64,000 nucleotides of DNA from Rhodobacter sp. (GTDB lineage Bacteria; Pseudomonadota; Alphaproteobacteria; Rhodobacterales; Rhodobacteraceae): positions 1-64,000 of the forward strand of contig JADCEL010000016.1 of NCBI GenBank assembly GCA_020250125.1, written 5' to 3'. The position numbers were made by a program, and so were the translations under genes. A model generated the notes under the pieces. It saw only the letters and a program-made list of their open reading frames with translations. It did no database searches and was not told where the DNA came from. Of the stretch, positions 63,018 through 64,000 are shown piece after piece. Numbering within the stretch: position 1 is the stretch's first letter; every line of letters begins with the position of its first letter.

Positions 63018-63235
63018 TGGCCGGACCGCAGGACCGTCACCTGGCCGGGCAGGCGCGGCGTGTCGCGATCATCATCGCGGCAACCATGGTGCTGTGGATG
63101 GGGGCGCAGCTTTTGGGCGGCGCATTGGGCTGGCCCCCCCGGTTCGTGTTTCTGTTCGATCTTGCCGCTTTGGCCGCCTTTGTCTGGGCGCTGGTCGTGA
63201 CCACCCGCATCTGGCGCGCGCGCCGGAGCAATTGA
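63017..63235 (+). CDS. DUF5337 small membrane protein of the nuo operon
   Basis: A 72-residue protein with two hydrophobic helices: [20 protein letters not shown] and [20 protein letters not shown], flanked by basic ends. Matches the DUF5337 proteins found only in nuo operons of Rhodobacter relatives. Role unknown; perhaps a complex I accessory. TGATG overlap with the gene before, and 10 bases before nuoF. Confidence 0.8.
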   Translation: MAGPQDRHLAGQARRVAIIIAATMVLWMGAQLLGGALGWPPRFVFLFDLAALAAFVWALVVTTRIWRARRSN

Positions 63236-63245
63236 GGACCAAACG

Positions 63246-64000
63246 ATGCTGAAGGATCAGGACCGCATCTTCACCAACCTGTACGGCATGCATGACCGCA
63301 GCCTGGCGGGGGCGAAGACGCGCGGGCACTGGAACGGAACCGCCGCGATCCTGGCGCAGGGGCGGGACCGGATCATCGATCAGGTCAAGGCCAGCGGGCT
63401 GCGCGGGCGCGGCGGGGCGGGCTTTCCCACCGGTCTGAAATGGTCCTTCATGCCGAAGGTGTCGGATGGCCGCCCGGCCTATCTGGTGGTCAATGCCGAC
63501 GAATCCGAACCCGGCACCTGCAAGGACCGCGAGATCATGCGCCATGATCCGCACACCCTGATCGAGGGTTGCCTGATTGCCGGTTTCGCCATGGGGGCCA
63601 ATGCCGGCTATATCTATATCCGGGGCGAATACATCCGCGAGCGCGAGGCGCTGCAGGCGGCGCTGGACGAATGCTATGACGCGGGCCTGCTGGGCCGGAA
63701 TGCAGCAGGCTCGGGCTGGGATTTCGACCTGTACCTGCACCATGGGGCCGGGGCCTATATCTGCGGCGAGGAAACGGCGCTGCTGGAAAGCCTGGAAGGC
63801 AAAAAGGGCATGCCGCGCATGAAGCCGCCCTTTCCGGCGGGGTCGGGCCTGTATGGGTCGCCCACCACGGTGAACAATGTGGAATCGATTGCGGTGGTGC
63901 CGACCATCCTGCGGCGCGGGGCGGACTGGTTCGCCAGCTTCGGGCGGCCGAACAATACGGGCACGAAGATTTTCGGCATTTCGGGCCATGTCAACGCGCC
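63246..64000 (+). CDS. nuoF: NADH-quinone oxidoreductase subunit F (partial, runs off window)
   Basis: 51-kDa-type subunit that binds NADH, FMN and the N3 cluster. The window holds the first 251 codons. Words: [20 protein letters not shown] (NADH/FMN glycine-rich site), [40 protein letters not shown] and [23 protein letters not shown] 63246 follows GAGGACCAAACG. The missing C-terminal third should carry the cysteines of the 4Fe-4S cluster. Confidence 0.97.
   Translation, partial: MLKDQDRIFTNLYGMHDRSLAGAKTRGHWNGTAAILAQGRDRIIDQVKASGLRGRGGAGFPTGLKWSFMPKVSDGRPAYLVVNADESEPGTCKDREIMRHDPHTLIEGCLIAGFAMGANAGYIYIRGEYIREREALQAALDECYDAGLLGRNAAGSGWDFDLYLHHGAGAYICGEETALLESLEGKKGMPRMKPPFPAGSGLYGSPTTVNNVESIAVVPTILRRGADWFASFGRPNNTGTKIFGISGHVNA

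Overview
The window reads as one contiguous piece of a GC-rich alphaproteobacterial chromosome, most likely family Rhodobacteraceae/Paracoccaceae. The evidence is gene content and order: an aerobic cobalt-late cobalamin pathway (CobG, CobN, CobF), the block NDUFA12-like gene / mlaD / DUF2155 / aat / accC / accB, and a nuo operon carrying a DUF5337 gene and a helix-hairpin-helix gene. I saw no phage, insertion sequence, CRISPR array, rRNA or tRNA. The genus cannot be fixed from sequence reading alone.

Layout. 0-2.6 kb: a 3'-truncated ATP-grasp-like gene and cysS, whose 3' third has softer composition, then a large palindromic intergenic repeat. 2.6-5.1 kb: cimA overlapping a squalene/phytoene-synthase-like gene. 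5.6-14.2 kb: two overlapping giant surface genes, a DUF11-repeat protein of 1705 aa and an outer-membrane barrel protein of 1169 aa. 14.5-15.3 kb: a formate/nitrite-type channel. 15.5-33.0 kb: the cobalamin region. Two minus-strand cobalamin riboswitches drive (i) DUF1636-cobW-cobN-cobG-cobH-cobI-cobJ, continuing into cobL-cobE-cobM-cobB-cobA, and (ii) cbiM-cobF. cobK lies antisense inside the first series and overlaps both neighbours. cobO and cobQ run the other way. 33.3-42.0 kb: a VIT/CCC1-like membrane protein, then a cell-surface sugar cluster (Gfo/Idh oxidoreductase, CMP-sugar synthetase, SDR, two tandem Kdo-transferase homologues, a NeuC-type epimerase) and an MsbA-like ABC exporter. 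42.2-50.5 kb: msrA, selO, clpP, clpX and the NDUFA12-like / mlaD / DUF2155 / aat / accC / accB block. 50.7-57.6 kb: the two subunits of bacterial dihydropyrimidine dehydrogenase split by dedA, an MFS exporter overlapping a DegT-type aminotransferase, and a DUF1622 protein. 57.8-64.0 kb: nuoA-nuoF (nuoF cut by the window end). A DUF559/DUF2442 composite ORF, flanked and interrupted by 95-bp GC-rich repeats, is inserted between nuoD and nuoE.

How the genes work together. The cobalamin genes cover most of the route from uroporphyrinogen III to adenosyl-cobyric acid: cobA, I, G, J, M, F, K, L, H, B, N, O, Q and cobE, plus metal handling by cbiM, cobW and DUF1636. Most junctions are 1-8 bp overlaps, which suggests translational coupling, and both long transcripts are predicted to be switched off by adenosylcobalamin. 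Chelatase subunits cobS/cobT and nucleotide-loop genes are not in the window. The 34-42 kb genes suggest envelope glycoconjugate synthesis with ulosonic acids. The strongest candidates for something under-described are the ulosonate cluster with duplicated Kdo transferases, the split DUF11/barrel surface pair, and the repeat-laced composite ORF inside the nuo operon. All function calls come from motif and family recognition by eye; no database search was run.
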